Positions 29,511-49,031 of a DNA stretch of 64,000 nt are shown here, piece by piece. Under the pieces are notes generated by a model that was given only the letters and a program-made list of their open reading frames with translations, searched no databases and was not told the DNA's origin. This stretch comes from Crocodylus rhombifer. Lineage: Eukaryota > Chordata > Crocodylia > Crocodylidae. The position numbers and the translations under genes are program-made. The stretch's first letter is position 1; every line of letters starts with the position of its first letter. The stretch is taken from contig JAVSML010024345.1 in the NCBI GenBank assembly GCA_038503035.1, forward strand, positions 10,392 to 74,391, written 5' to 3'.

Positions 29511-29889
29511 GCTAATGAGTAGACACTGGGCACTAGAGGAGGCAGCTGTTGTTCCTCTTATTATCTCTGGGCCCCTATATACCTGGCTATGTTAGGGTAT
29601 GGACAAACCTACGTTTTAGCCACTTTAAAAGGGTAGGAGCAGCTGCTTGTCTGGAAGCACACACAAGCTATTATGCTGTAACTGCTATATCTTCATGCCC
29701 TGTAGCCACACATGTTAACTAAATCACCCTAACTTTGACCCTGGATAAAGCAAGGTTAAAGCTGGAACAGTTTTGCTACACCTGTATTACCACAGGATTA
29801 TTCAGTTGTAACAATTGCAACATAAAAGCTTGTATCAATATCATGTCCAAAAGTGATACCAATTATTAGGTCTGTTTTAGGTTCCTTAG

Positions 29890-31559
29890 AGATATTCATT
29901 TCTCCAGGAAGAAATTTCTTCTGGTAGAAAAATAGACTAGGAGAGTAGTCTCTAACAGCCCAGCAGGTAAGGTAGCAGGGCTGGAGCAGGGGCAGGCCCT
30001 GCATAGCCAGCACAGGGAAGGGGATGGAGCCTGCTCCAGCCTCAGAGCTGCAGTTGCTGGCACTCCCCCAAATTTGGGGGTGGGGGGCATGTGTCCCCCC
30101 TTTCTGTGCATGGCGGAGGCAGCTCCCTCTGCGGACTGGGCTTTGTGCCCCGAGCGGCACTACATGTACTCCCCAGGCCTCTGCCCCTTCCCTCCCCTGC
30201 TGACTGATCTGTTGAGCTGGGGGAGGTGTGCGCTCGCATGCATGCATGCGCTCAGTCCCACTGTACCCCCCCACCCCCCGCAGCCCAGGATCAACCTCAA
30301 GAGGCTCCAGAATCTACTGGTTAATCGCAGTTGACCGGTTGGAGACCAGTGGCCTAAGATGTGGACTCTACAAACTTTTCTCCAGTCCCTGCTTGGAGAG
30401 CTTCAAAGGTAAGCTTTCCAGCCAGGGGTTACTAGAGAACTGTTCTCTGGGCCATCCCCATCCTTGGTGGAGTCCATTAATTGGCAGTCTGTCCTCTCCT
30501 TTCCCTGGGAAGAGAAGCAGGTTGTCAAGTGTTAGTTGTGCAGCTGCTGGAAATCAGCAGCTGCCACAGACAGCCCTGGGAGGGAGCCAGCCCCTGGGGA
30601 ATGACTGCCCCATGCCTTCAGTCAGCTGATTGGTAGGAGGCGGGAATTCTCCAGTGGTGCGAACCCTCCCAGTTTTCCCTTAAAGAAGAATAGCCACCAC
30701 ACCTTCCATTCTTAGGACTGACCTAGGGATGTGTAGGGAGGGGAAGAGGGAGCACTTAGCCACTGCAGCAAGGCTCTGGGACAGCCCCATGGTGACCTGG
30801 AGCACTGCAGAGTGAGGCAGGGGCATTTTGTCAGGGTGGGAAGGTCCCCGCGCTTTACTGATGCAGCACAGCAACCTGCCTCACCCCACTTTGCTGTGGG
30901 TCAAGTGGGCAACAAGGAAAGGTGGCAGCTGGGCTTGGGAAAACCTCTGTATGTTGTGTTCCTGGCCCCTTTGGCTTTTAAATGACCACATCCTCTGCTC
31001 AGCTGAACAGCAGTGGGATGCAAGGGAAAGCTGGCACAGCCAAGCCAGGCTTGGAAGTCTGGCTCACCATCCATGCCACTCAGCTGAGCTTGGAGGGGGC
31101 AGGGGGAAGTAGGCAGGGGGCACTGCTCCCTGCTGTTGGCTCCTGGTGCTCAGGACCTGAACAGAGTGATGTGGGAAAGCCCCTGCCTGCTTCCACCCCA
31201 GGAACTCCTGCTTCTCACAGTGGGGGCTGCCCTTCCCCTCTCTTCCTGTCAGTGGGAGGGGGAACAACTGCCCCATAACCTTTCTCAAGAGGGTGACCGC
31301 AGACTTAGGAAAGTACAGAGGCCTTTTCCCCAACTCTAGTCCTCTTGTTCCTCAGGAGGAGTTAAATGGGGAGAAGGTGTGCTCCTGGGATTCAGCTTCC
31401 TGGGATAAATTCTCCTAGGACTGATTTAACCCTGGTTGTTCCTGAGTTATTCTTCTCTTGGAATGGCTGTTTTTGCTCCAGGAGAAAAAGCTTGAACATC
31501 AACACATTTTTGTTTTCTACCAAGAGAATGACAATTCTCCAATAGAAATTAAATATCTG
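29890..31559. mobile_element. Candidate large non-autonomous DNA transposon
   Basis: The left arm AGATATTCATTTCTCC ... CTGGTAGAAAA (29890-29932) aligns with the inverted right arm AGATATTTAATTTCTATTGG ... TTGGTAGAAAA (31515-31558). The interior is about 1.6 kb of GC-rich sequence without a recognisable protein. No target duplication was identified, so the exact ends are uncertain. Confidence 0.45.
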
Positions 31560-32107
31560 TACATGGCCTTGTACCCCCTAGACAGGACTGTGCTGGGGTG
31601 GTGAGATACTCTGATATCTCCCTTCTCCACAGACTGTTTGTTTGTTTTTAACCAACCAAGGCATGTTTTTAATGTAGACATGTTGGATATCTTAAAGCTG
31701 AAGGGAGGGCTACTGAGCACAATTCAGTCTGAATTAATGGTGAATGGGAAGAATGGGTTATATGAAGCTGCAAGGAAATGAGGACAGTAGTGTATCTCGT
31801 TCCATCACATATTTCTGTCCACTCGCCTCATCTATGTCCTCAATGCTTTCCTCTGTTATTTAGGTATTTGTATAGGCTTCATCACTGTCGAGCTGGAGAG
31901 CTTCACTATCATTCACATGCTACTACTCCTCTTCTCAGTTTGGTGCCCCTGTCCAAATGTGCCCTAAAATCCTCCCTCACTAGTTGTCTTCTCTCTAAAG
32001 CCCCCATATATTCACTGCCCAAAAGATTGTTTTACCAGCAGTGTCTCTTTTTTTCTCTTGAACAGCAGATATACCTGTAGTTAAAACTCTGAATTCTCGG
32101 TTATGAT
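31560..32107. other. Intron 7, apparently unique sequence
   Basis: No recognised feature. Confidence 0.4.
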
Positions 32108-32568
32108 GGGCCCATCGACACATGCTATTAAGGCAAAGCAATAAACCTCAACACTTATTAAACCAAAGTTTATTGCTCCTGGGCACCACATTTACACATG
32201 GATCCAGGACTGCAGCATGTTCATCTGGGTCAGGGCAACCCCCGGCTGGAAGGCTGGGACCGGGGGTCAGCTTGCCAGCCTGGGATTACTCCAGCCAGAG
32301 GGGCTAGCTGAAGCATGACAGTCTCCAGTACAGGGCTCGCTCCCTGAACTGAAGCACTCTCAAGCTCCAACCAGCAACATCAGCATATATACACGTAGTG
32401 CTGCAGAGTAACAAGCTCCACAGCAAGATATTGCTTGTATTTACAAGAACTACCCAGCTGTTGAAATGTTAGTTTCCTGTGACCTCATACAACTGCACAT
32501 GTAGATGTGCGATGTTTTCTGTGAAGCTAATTAGTCTACTGCAGTAAACGTCTCGTGTAGATATGCCC
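32108..32568. mobile_element. Non-autonomous repeat, family copy A
   Basis: The left end GGGCCCATCGACACATG and the inverted right end GGGCATATCTACACGAG are related. The unit recurs at 61293-61790 in the same orientation with shared blocks: gcaaagcaataaac, catttacacatg, tgtatttacaa, ctgcagtaaac and tctcgtgtagata. It is a dispersed DNA-transposon-like family with no coding sequence. No target duplication was resolved. Confidence 0.65.
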
Positions 32569-33062
32569 AATGAGTTGAAAAGAAATCTCTTAATATCAAA
32601 CCTTCAAAATACACAGTTAAGATAATGTCCCCTGTAAAACCTTAACTCTGCTTCTTACCATGTTTCATCATGTTGCCGTGAGGTCTGTGGTCTTCCTGAG
32701 CGGCTTCAAAACAATTGGGAAAGCATGAGAATAATAAAGGATTATTGGTCACCCTTACCTGAGGGTATACATGCAGTGCATATTCTGTGTAATAAATTGA
32801 CTTTACTACATAGTAAAAATGGAATGGACCCACAATTCACAGCCCTACTATAAAGTGAATGACTTCAATACAGGTTAAAGTTACCCCTTGAAGTAATTAT
32901 ACCACATGGAACTTGTTGTATGTACACTCCCCTAGTTAATTTCATTAACGTGTTTGCTCAGTGCAAACCAGCTTCCTGCCATTTAGTGGTCATGTGCTGT
33001 AATACATTCTACTGTGGGCACCTACCTTGGGAGAGCCAGTTGTCTGTTTCTTCCTTGCTATA
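32569..33062. other. Intron 7, apparently unique sequence
   Basis: No recognised feature. Confidence 0.4.
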
Positions 33063-33491
33063 CAGCGGGGATGTCGAATGCATTCAAGTCCTCAGGCCAG
33101 ATGAGAGTGGCTGGGCTGGTATGCATGCTGAATTGGGACTGACTCCCTATGCTATGTGCAGCACCTGTGGTGACAAACGTGATGATCTGTTCTGGGGCTT
33201 GTGTTGCATGTAGTCTGTGGGCTGGATGTGGCACTGCACATAGCACAGGGCATGGCCTGTATGCAGTGCCCAATCAGACTGACCATGTGCTGGCTGTAGC
33301 ATGGCCTGATTTGGAGTGGTCCTGGAGCCAGTGGGCACACAGTACCCAGTGCATGGTGCCAGATCCAACCTACATGCCATGTGAGTGGATGAGTCTGGAG
33401 CTAGTGCATGCCCCAAGTAGCACACATGGGATGGATCACACAGCTCCACAGGCCAGATCCAGCCCACAGGCCATGTTTGATGTCTCCGCTG
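33063..33491. mobile_element. Candidate MITE with TA flanks
   Basis: The left end CAGCGGGGATGTCGAA and the inverted right end CAGCGGAGACATCAA are related, and both sides are flanked by TA. The interior repeats words such as ggccagat and tgtggcctg. The ends look hAT-like but no 8-bp duplication is visible, so the class is open between hAT and a TA-targeting family. Confidence 0.5.
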
Positions 33492-34914
33492 TAGAGTAAA
33501 TTTAAACTAATCCATGATTCCTCTGTTATTTGTGGTTAGGCCAGGCTTAGTGACCTAGTGAGCTAGCTGGTATGATCTACACATTACTTCAGACAAACTA
33601 CCAATGAATTGCCAGATGTTAATAGCTATTTATCCTTGTCCTGTGCACTGCCTCAGGGATAATGCTTCAGTTATCCCCAGCTGAGCCTAATTATGTAGTA
33701 TGGTGTGTATTACTGAACAGTTAAATTCCCTTAGGCAATAGTTAAAAGAAAGTGCATGGCAAATTATATGGCCTTTTAGTGGGTATTGGGAATGTGCATG
33801 AGGCTGTTAGAAAAGGGTGAAGCATTCTTGTTTCCTTGTCATCATGCTCTGCCTAGTGCAGTGTATTTTTCTATAGATGTTTTGTCTGCTTGGACTTCCT
33901 ACATATTGAAGGTAAAGAGGCCTTTTTGATTCCTTGAGAAACAGCTGCTGCTTTCTTCAATGGCAGAGCAGGCCACAGGAAACTGCTGAAACAATCTGCT
34001 GGCTTAGTACAGCCACGCTGAGCCCAGTGAGGCTGTGTGTGTCAGCTTAAAAAAAAGCAGATCTTGGAAAATATAGGTCAGGTTCAGTCCTGTTACAACA
34101 AGTATTGCCAGATGTGAGAGGTGAGGGTATATGGAGATGCCTTACCTCTTTTTGTGATCTTTCAGTCCTTCAGATATAGATATTAGATATTCTGGAAGGG
34201 TGCAAGGTAATGCCTGATAAAATTAACTCTGTTAATGAAAGTGTTGGGCAGGGAATTCCCTTGGTTTTTGAGGAAGTGATGGTAAGGGAGGCACCTGTTC
34301 TGGTAGAGATTAGAGGGCTGTCTGGACTTCTTAAATACTAGGGCAGGGCCAGTTGTGGGAAGAAGGGAATTTATTAACCAGTGGGCAATGACAGCCACAT
34401 ACGTCCTAAAGGGAGAGGGCACGGGGAAGGGAAAGGGTAGTATCTGACTCCCTATTGGACTTGAGGACTATTGTGTATGGAAGGGGGCCTGCAGAATGCT
34501 GGAGGATCAAAGAGGATTGTGTATTCCTTTCTTCACTGTAATGGGGATTCTCCTCCTTCCTTTTTTCCAAAGTCTTTCCTGGGTCATATTGTGAAATATG
34601 AATCTTTCTGTTCATATGCATTTTAGAGGAATTTTAATATTTAAAGTTTTAAAATTTTAATTTTAAATAATTTTTTTTAGCTGTCAGGTGTATGTAAAAA
34701 GGGCCCTTCATTAAATGAGCCTAAACTTGGAATACTAATGTGAATTTTGCCCTAATGTGACACATCTATTCATGTGAATATTAGAAATATCTATGCTTAA
34801 GTAAAAGCATTCTTTTCACAAAACAAAACTTCTGCAAATAACTCTTTTTATAGCCCTGCACTTAAATAAGAATACAGGAAGAGAGTAGTAACATACACAG
34901 TTGATATTCTTAGG
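33492..34914. other. Intron 7, apparently unique sequence
   Basis: No exon or delimited repeat was recognised. Confidence 0.4.
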
Positions 34915-35105
34915 GGGGTGAAATATCATCCCTGACCAACATAGCTGTGCCAGTAAAAAGCCCTGAGTGTAGATGGAGTTTTACTCTCAGAATTGTGCTT
35001 TACCTGTACATCTTGTTTCATATACAAGGTGAAGTGGAGTAGAATAACTACCAGTAAAACTTCAGCATTGCCAGTATAAGCTGTGTCCACATTAGGTGTG
35101 CTGAC
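34915..35105. repeat. Dispersed repeat fragment related to 11257-11370
   Basis: Contains ccctgaccaacatagctgtg followed by ccagtaaaaagccctgagtg and gtagatggag words, the same repeat type as at 11257-11370. Ends were not defined. Confidence 0.35.
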
Positions 35106-35625
35106 CTGCTGAAGAACTTCTAGTTTAGAGATGTCCTCAGGAATCTTGTAGTCCTTGGATGTGGTTTGGGTTCAGTGGATATAGTATGTTGACACGTGCT
35201 ATAGAGCGACATGGAGCATGTGTGTTACCTCGTCAGGCAAAAATCTTGTGGCACATGTGCAGATTGCAGTATATCAGTCAAGCTTTAGCCAAGCTTGTAG
35301 GGCTAACTTAAACTTCTTATGACTTCTTAAATAGTGTTTCTTGGAAGAAGCAACTGATTTCAAGCCTGATGAGATGAGGCATAAGCCTTTCCTTCCTTCC
35401 TAGGAGTTTTTCTTTGGAAATACCGTATTCAGATGATCCCAAATATGGATAATAAATCCTGCCTAAAAACCCTAAGGAAGCATAGCATTTTCAAGCGTAT
35501 GGATGTGTTTCAGACCACTAAAAAAAACCCAACAAAATCTTCCATTAATAGTACTCACTTGAGCTTACATGAGACACTACTACGCAGTTGTTAATGTGCA
35601 TTTATTTAGTACTTGTATAAATAAG

Positions 35626-35815
35626 TGCTAAATGAATGTGCAGTAACCTGAGTTACTGTACAGTAGTGCCAGCAAACACTTTTTTGTGATGCTACTGCAC
35701 AGTAGCTGAATACTAGTGCCCAGTAGCGTCACATCATGGTCTTTGTCACGCAATGCTACTGCACAGTAGTATTGAGCTACTGTGCAGTCAGCATCTTGTA
35801 TAGATGTGGCCATTA
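35626..35815. repeat. Cluster of CTACTGYRCAGTAG palindromes
   Basis: Five related near-palindromes occur at 35652-35667, 35691-35706, 35712-35727, 35755-35770 and 35775-35790, with the core gctactgcacagtagc. The cluster is embedded in AT-rich intron sequence. It may be a MITE with subterminal repeats or a small satellite. No terminal repeats were established. Confidence 0.55.
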
Positions 35816-39795
<3,980 letters not shown>

Positions 39796-39917
39796 ATACT
39801 GAAATCAAATTAAGCATCAAACAAGAAAATACAGATGTTTTTCTGGTTGGAAGCAAGGACACTGTTACAGAGGAGGATTTGGAAGTTTTTAAGCAGGCCC
39901 GGGAACTTTCTCTGGAG
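39796..39917 (+). CDS. KAT6B: KAT6B exon 9: acidic linker before the MYST domain
   Basis: The acceptor ataacag ends at 39795 and the donor is gtaaga at 39918. The product reads [16 protein letters not shown], then [18 protein letters not shown] and ARELSLE. This corresponds to the conserved VTEEDLxVFKQAxELS segment just N-terminal to the acetyltransferase domain. Where mammals have ...ELSWEK this exon ends ELSLE, a conservative-looking Trp to Leu difference at the exon edge. The exon is 122 bases, starts by completing an Asp codon and ends on a codon boundary. Confidence 0.96.
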
Positions 39918-39974
39918 GTAAGACTAGCTGCCAGTAATTTGGTAATCAAGTGTATATGTTAAATTCAATTACCT

Positions 39975-40345
39975 TTCATAGATTTCATAGACATCAGGGC
40001 TGGAAGGGACCTCGGGAGATCATCGAGTCCAGCCCCTTGCCTAAAGGGCAGGAAATGAGCTGGGGTCATAGGATCCCAGCAAGATAAGCATCCAATTTAC
40101 TCTTGAAGGTGTTCAGTGTAGGTGTTTGAACCACCTCCGCTGGCAGACTGTTCCAGACCTTGGGGGCTCGGACAGTAAAGAAATTCTTCCTTATGTCCAG
40201 CCTGAAACGGTCTTGCAGGAGTTTGTGACCGTTCGACCTCATCATCCCTTGGGGCGCACCAGATCCTGGTGGTCACCCTCGATAAACTTATAGGTGGCCA
40301 TCAGATCACCCCTGAGCCTACGCTTTTCCAGGCTAAATAACCAAG
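39975..40345 (-). mobile_element. CR1 LINE 3' fragment, antisense to KAT6B
   Basis: The + strand starts with the CR1 tail (catagatttcatagacatca, then gggctggaagggacct). It continues through the usual CR1 3' region (gttccagaccttggggg, ttgcaggagtttgtgacc). It has no substantial coding frame. It lies 57 bases downstream of exon 9. Confidence 0.85.
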
Positions 40346-42039
40346 TTCTTACTTTTGGCGAACTACTCATTCTCATATTTTGATATATTCTTTGACTTTC
40401 TTTTTAAATCTCCACTGAAAGCAGCCACTATGAGTAGCCACCAGATAAGTGTGTTGTTTTTGTGATGAGGCAGTCAAAACTGGGGGGAGGGTTATGATTA
40501 GTGCACAGTTTTACTACTTTTACATTGTCCTGTTAAAACTCACAAGACCTTTTAATTGTGTAAGACTTTTGTGGTATGAACCTCATTTGCTGGATTTAAC
40601 TAAAGCTGTTGTAGTAGGTGGTGCTTTATTTGTTGTTATTTAACACTACGTATTTACATATATTCTGCTGAAGTTGGATTAATTTCTTGGCTGAAGAAGT
40701 TTCAGGCATGATAACTGGATTTTTCTCTGTCCCTTTGTCTAATGAAAAAAGACAAGATTTTTTGCTTAAGTCTAGTAGGTAGAAGGGTTTGTTTAATCAG
40801 AGGTGGAACTGCAGTAGAATTTGTGCCTCAAGCAAACACAGGTTAGAGGGAAGGACACAATAATAACCCTTGCTACCACAGCCTTCCATAGCATTGTGTC
40901 ATAAATAAGAACGTTAAGCTTTGCTTTTCCAGCTGTGTTTTTCTACATGGGTCATCTCTGACAGTTTTTTACAGGCCCTTGCTACAGATTCAAATGGAAG
41001 CTAAATAGAAACAAGCTACAGAGTTGTTACACATTTGAAGGACTAACTTGAAAATGTGTAACAACTCTACATTATTGTTGTTGTCAACTCTTGAGCTGGT
41101 TGGCTCTTTTTATAGCTGGATAATATTTATCGTGTAATAATTACTTTGCACGTGTGGCTGGTCTAAATTTATAGTGCAGTTAACCAGTTAATTGTATAAT
41201 ATATGTAATTTGTAACAGGAGCCTCAGTAATCTTTTTCCATTTATGCAGCCAGAAGTGCAGGGCCTGATATTGTGCTTGGTACAGGGCTTTAACTTTTGA
41301 GTTAGGCATGATCTCTTGGTCCTGTGAGTTTGCCTAGTGTGAGTTTGGCTTTTGAGCCTTTTCTTTTTTCTTGTTTCCTGCTAGTTACCTCTCTTGCACA
41401 GAATGATTTCCAACCATACCACAGTGCAGCAGTGTAAACTTTTTATAAGTTTATTTGATTTGATCAAGATGATCCTTTCTATCTTCCTGCATCAACCTTA
41501 TCTAAGGAATCTAGCTACCAAGGGAACAACTCTTACTTCTCTTGGAACTAACTTACTTTAACATCCAGTGAGTAGTAGAAGTACCAAATGGGACCCTCTG
41601 CATTCAAGATATCTGCTTGCAAGAGAGGTTAATCCATTTTTGGTGAAGGCAAGTGTTTCCTTTTGTCACCATTCATCACCTTTTGGAGACTGGAGGACAT
41701 CACAGAATGTGAGCTAAGACTCTCCTGGCAGAGGCCATCAATAAGATTGAATGAACGTACCCATTAGGTCGGGTCCATCCTCTGTCAATCCTAGCTGACC
41801 CCCACTTCCAGAAGAATGGAGGTTACAGGCAGACTTACTGCTGCACACAAATTTTGGCTTATTTTCTGCATGCCTGGGTTATATAGCGTTGTATCTGTTG
41901 ATTTCCAAAAACTTTGGACAGCGAAAAACCTGAGAGACTTGAAGCCGTTTTAGTTTTAAACAAGTCAAACTGAAGGTGCACAATGATTCTTCTTTCATAT
42001 GTTGTTATAACATGCCTTTGTTTTTGTTATACCTGACAG
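40346..42039. other. Intron 9, remainder, with a perfect hairpin
   Basis: Mostly unique AT-rich sequence. A perfect 17-bp inverted repeat lies at 41020-41036 and 41052-41068 (agagttgttacacattt and its complement) with a 15-base loop. Confidence 0.6.
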
Positions 42040-42155
42040 AAAATTGGGTGTAAAAATACTGGTGAAACAACAGGACGGTACCCTTCTGTGATTGAATTTG
42101 GAAAGTTTGAGATTCAGACCTGGTACTCTTCGCCTTACCCGCAGGAATATGCAAG
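42040..42155 (+). CDS. KAT6B: KAT6B exon 10: start of the MYST domain
   Basis: The acceptor acctgacag ends at 42039 and the donor is gtacta at 42156. The product reads [17 protein letters not shown] then [20 protein letters not shown] and A. The segment [20 protein letters not shown] is the N-terminal signature of MYST acetyltransferases. The mammalian FGKYEI reads FGKFEI here. The exon is 116 bases and ends two bases into an Arg codon. Confidence 0.97.
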
Positions 42156-45508
<3,353 letters not shown>

Positions 45509-45832
45509 CAGTGGTTCTCAATCAGAATGCCACAGCACCTTGCGTTGCCTTGAGATCCTTTCTTGGGTCTTGCAGTGGTGCCATGAAATGTTAGCGCTGT
45601 TAGATGTACAATCACGATTCACAAGATAAACCCAGAGATTTCAAAGAGGAATCCGGAAGTGTCAAAACAGTTCTGCCCTGCTGTGGTCCATCTGAGTTTT
45701 TTGCAACAGTAGAAACATTGTATTACACATCTGTAGTCAGAAAACAAGTGAAAACAAAGAATTGCCATTTTAGAAAGGATGCCTCGTGTTTCTTGAGGGG
45801 TGCCTCGAGTTTAAAAAGGCTAAGAGCCACTG
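45509..45832. mobile_element. hAT MITE, second copy of the 17809 family
   Basis: The left end is CAGTGGTTCTCAATCAG and the inverted right end CAGTGGCTCTTAGC. The flanks tcttaata (45501-45508) and ctttaata (45833-45840) match at 6 of 8. It shares end and interior words with 17809-18106 (gtgagac/cttgagat block, ttgaggggtgcctcgag). Confidence 0.8.
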
Positions 45833-46178
45833 CTTTAATAGTCAGGAAACTATTGGTGGGTGCCTCCAACCGAGATGTAGTCCCTTTTTGCTTCTGAACA
45901 GTTGAATAAAGTACCTGTGCCATAATTTTCTTTTATTGTCTGGAAGCCTCCCATTAAAACAGCACAGTATTAGGACTGGCTGATGTTATCATTTACTTGC
46001 ATATAGATAAAAAGAACAACATCTCCAGGTTTGTACAAAAGAAGCAATTGCAAGAATGTTTAAATAGTTGATTAAGTTCTCAAGTGCTGTATGTGACATG
46101 ATTTGTTCTAATGTTTGTAGTGGTACTTCTTAACCCTTAAGTAGCGTTTTTTATGTCCAAGTTCATCCATCCAAAGGC

Positions 46179-47487
46179 TAGGGAGAGACATTGCACACAA
46201 ACTGGTTTAAGTGATCAGAAACTGGTTTAAACCTGTAACAGAACAGACGTTCAGTGCACATAAATCAGTTTGAAAATGACTGAATCAGTTTGAGATAAAC
46301 CTGGTTGAATGCAGTATCAGACTTAATTGATTTGGCTCAAACCAGTTTATACAATGTCTGCTCCAAACCCCTTGCTGGTTTAAGTTAAATTAGACTCTCC
46401 CAGCATGGTCTCTGGGCTGGATGGAGCTCTGCTCCAGTGAGCTGGGCTATCCCATCCACTCTGCTCTCTTGCCAGAGCAGGGGCAGGGTGTGGCCAGATG
46501 CAGGCCTGCCATGGCTCCTGAGGCAAATTCCTCCCTCTATTCCCTTCCCTACCCCCTCCACTGGCAAACCTTGGGGACTGCAGCTGAGGTTTGCCAGCAC
46601 CAGCCACACATCCACAGCTTGCCTGCAGCCAGACAGGGCCGAGTTAATTTCTTCCTTTGTTCCTTCTCCCCCCAAAACCCCTGGAGGTTGGCTGCAGTCT
46701 CTGTGGCTTGCCTGCAGCCAGGCAGGGATGCACCTTTGAGCCCAGAGCTAAGACCTGCAGGACCAGACTGAGAATTGGGAAGTGTTGGCAAAGACCTGAT
46801 GATCATTACACATGCTGGAGATGTAGTTAAGGGAAGTTGCAGACAGTATCACCAAAGAATGCAGAGAGCTACATTTACATTATAAAGCACAATGTGAGGT
46901 GGGAATACCTAAACAAAGCCTTTCTGAAAGCCTGGCTGTAAGGGGACACTTTGTCATCAGGATTAGTAAAACTAATTCTTGTCTTCCTGGTTTACATTTT
47001 AAGTTAGACTAAGTTGCATATGCTGTGTTTTACTGGACTGTATCTTAGCTTAGGCATAGATTTTTGGTAGTTCCCTATTGTATGCTTTGCAAATTGTTGT
47101 GTCCAATACATGCTTGCTTCAGAGAAAGGACTTTTTCCCCATCCCCACTCCTGAGTCTGGCAGCAGCTGCCCCCCACCCTACCCAAGCTGGTGGCTGGCG
47201 TCCCATGTATTGTGCTAGCCCTGGCTGGTGCCTGGCCACGCTCTCTCCACTCCAGCAGGGAGGGGTGAGAGCCCTGGAGGGTGTCTCTCTTCCCTCCCCT
47301 TTGCCAGTGGCTGCCAGGCATGCTCTAGTGCCCCCAAGCTTCTGTCTTGTGCCACTGCAGATATGTAGCTGCATTTCCTGATTTAACAGAGAATGTCTGT
47401 CCAGTTCTTAATCAGTTCAAGCTGCGCAACTTAGACTAGCAAAGAGTGAATCAATTCAGGCTCAGGCTTTTTGAATGTCTGTCCTAG
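46179..47487. mobile_element. Large non-autonomous hAT-like element
   Basis: The left end reads TAGGGAGAGACATTGCA and the right end GAATGTCTGTCCTAG, in inverted orientation. The flanks ccaaaggc (46171-46178) and ccaaagtc (47488-47495) match at 7 of 8. Subterminal regions are rich in AAACTGGTTTAA words. The middle (46400-46780 and 47130-47350) is GC-rich without a recognisable protein. Confidence 0.7.
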
Positions 47488-47769
47488 CCAAAGTCAATCC
47501 TGTGCCCCAGTGAGTTAGCAAAAATGGTATGTTTAAAAACAGGTAAAGCGGGGGTTTGCCCAAACCCTACCAGGAGTTGTCCTTGGAAGTGGATTAGAAT
47601 AGATAGTTTCCTAGTTCTGTTCACAGCCATGCTTGCTGTGTAAATAAAAGACAAATATTCCCATCAGCAAAGAATTCTAGTTGCAAGTAAGAATTTATCT
47701 TTAAGAAGAATATAGGGAAATGGCTCCTGCTTGCATTGACTGCTCTTTCCTTGAACAAAGAGAAATAGT

Positions 47770-48830
47770 TAACCATGTTAGTCTTAAGTCAGACAGAAGA
47801 AAGGGTAGATGTGCACTTTATACTAAATCACACCTTAACGAAATCAGAGAGGTGTAAGTTTTTATAAGCAGCAACTTACTTCATCAGATGCTCTGAAGGG
47901 ACTGCAGAAGCAGAGTTTCTAAATGGAAAGCAGTGATTAGAACACAAAGGATAGGGCAGGGGGAATAAGAATGAAGGGGAGGTGCTGGGTGGGTTAGGGT
48001 GAGCAGGAGAGAGAAAAACAAAGTAGTTAACCTGCTATAGCTATGGTGGTTAGTTGTTTTTTGATTACAGTGTGGTGGTGTTGTAAACTTCCAGAATATT
48101 CTGGAGTCAGTCTGGTGGAGGGGTGAAATTTGTTAAAGTCCTGGTGGATTTTTTCTAGAGATTCCTTTCCATATGTCCATATAATGAAGATGTTGTCAGT
48201 GTACTTTAGGTATACCAAACAATCAGAGGACAGCTGTGGGTGGACAAAGCAAAATTCAGTGTCTGTTGTAAATATATCAACATATTGCACTGGGGAGGTG
48301 GGGGCATACATGTGTATAGACAGTGATGTTCATTTGTAGGTATAGGGAGTCCTTGAATCTGAATGGAGGTGTGAAGAGAAAACAGGAGAATGTAGTGATA
48401 AAAGAAGCAGTGTCCTTGTCGGGGATAATACTCTTTATGGCTTATAATTTGTTGTCATTGGAGACGTTGGTGTACAGAGATGTGACATCCATGGTAGCTA
48501 ATATGGTAGTAGCTGGAAGTTAGTTTCTTTGGGAAATCTGTGGTATCTTTCAAATAACTGGCAGCTCCTGTGGCATATGGGAATAGGATTGGGTCAATGT
48601 AGCCAGCAACTTCATCCATTAGAGTCAGTGTGATATCCTGGATTACCAGGTTTGTGGATCTTGGGTAATAAGTAAAAGTTGCCTGGCCAGGACTCCTAGG
48701 AAGATGGAAGGATTTATCCTCTCTTGTGCTTCCAGAAGTAGTGTCTTTTAAGGGTTTATTTAGTTTCTTTTGGTATTGTGCCATGGACTCCTAGGTCAGC
48801 AGTTTGTAAAACTGTGTTGGAAAGCTGTCT
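47770..48830 (-). mobile_element. Penelope-like element fragment, dead
   Basis: Minus-strand frames at 48784-48455 and 48311-48027 resemble Penelope-like reverse transcriptase. The first has the DEVAGYIDPILFPYATG and SYLKDTTDF segments, the second YTDNIFIIWTYGKESLEK and QDFNKFHPS. The polymerase motif normally ends in two aspartates, and here the second is Asn (TDNIF). The frames are interrupted between these parts. The 3' tail (aaatcagagaggtgtaag and cttacttcatcagatgc as read on +) lies at about 47780-47900 and matches the tails at 29288-29510. Confidence 0.82.
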
Positions 48831-49031
48831 TTTGGCCGCCTCCTGTTTCAAGGAGTAACTGTTTGTGGCTTAAAAAATAGATATTTGTGCTTGGCCTAGC
48901 TGCAGCCATAAAAATCAGAACTCACATACTCACAGCAGACATAGGTTAATTATGGTGCTTAGCATAAAAATATTTTTTTCTCACCCAGAAGCACCCTTAC
49001 CCTAGCACAGAATTTTTATCTTCTCTTATTA

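Noticed and set aside
33063..33491. Firm assignment of this element to hAT
   Set aside because: The terminal sequence looks hAT-like but the 8-bp flanks ttgctata and tagagtaa do not match. TA flanks on both sides leave a TA-targeting class equally possible.
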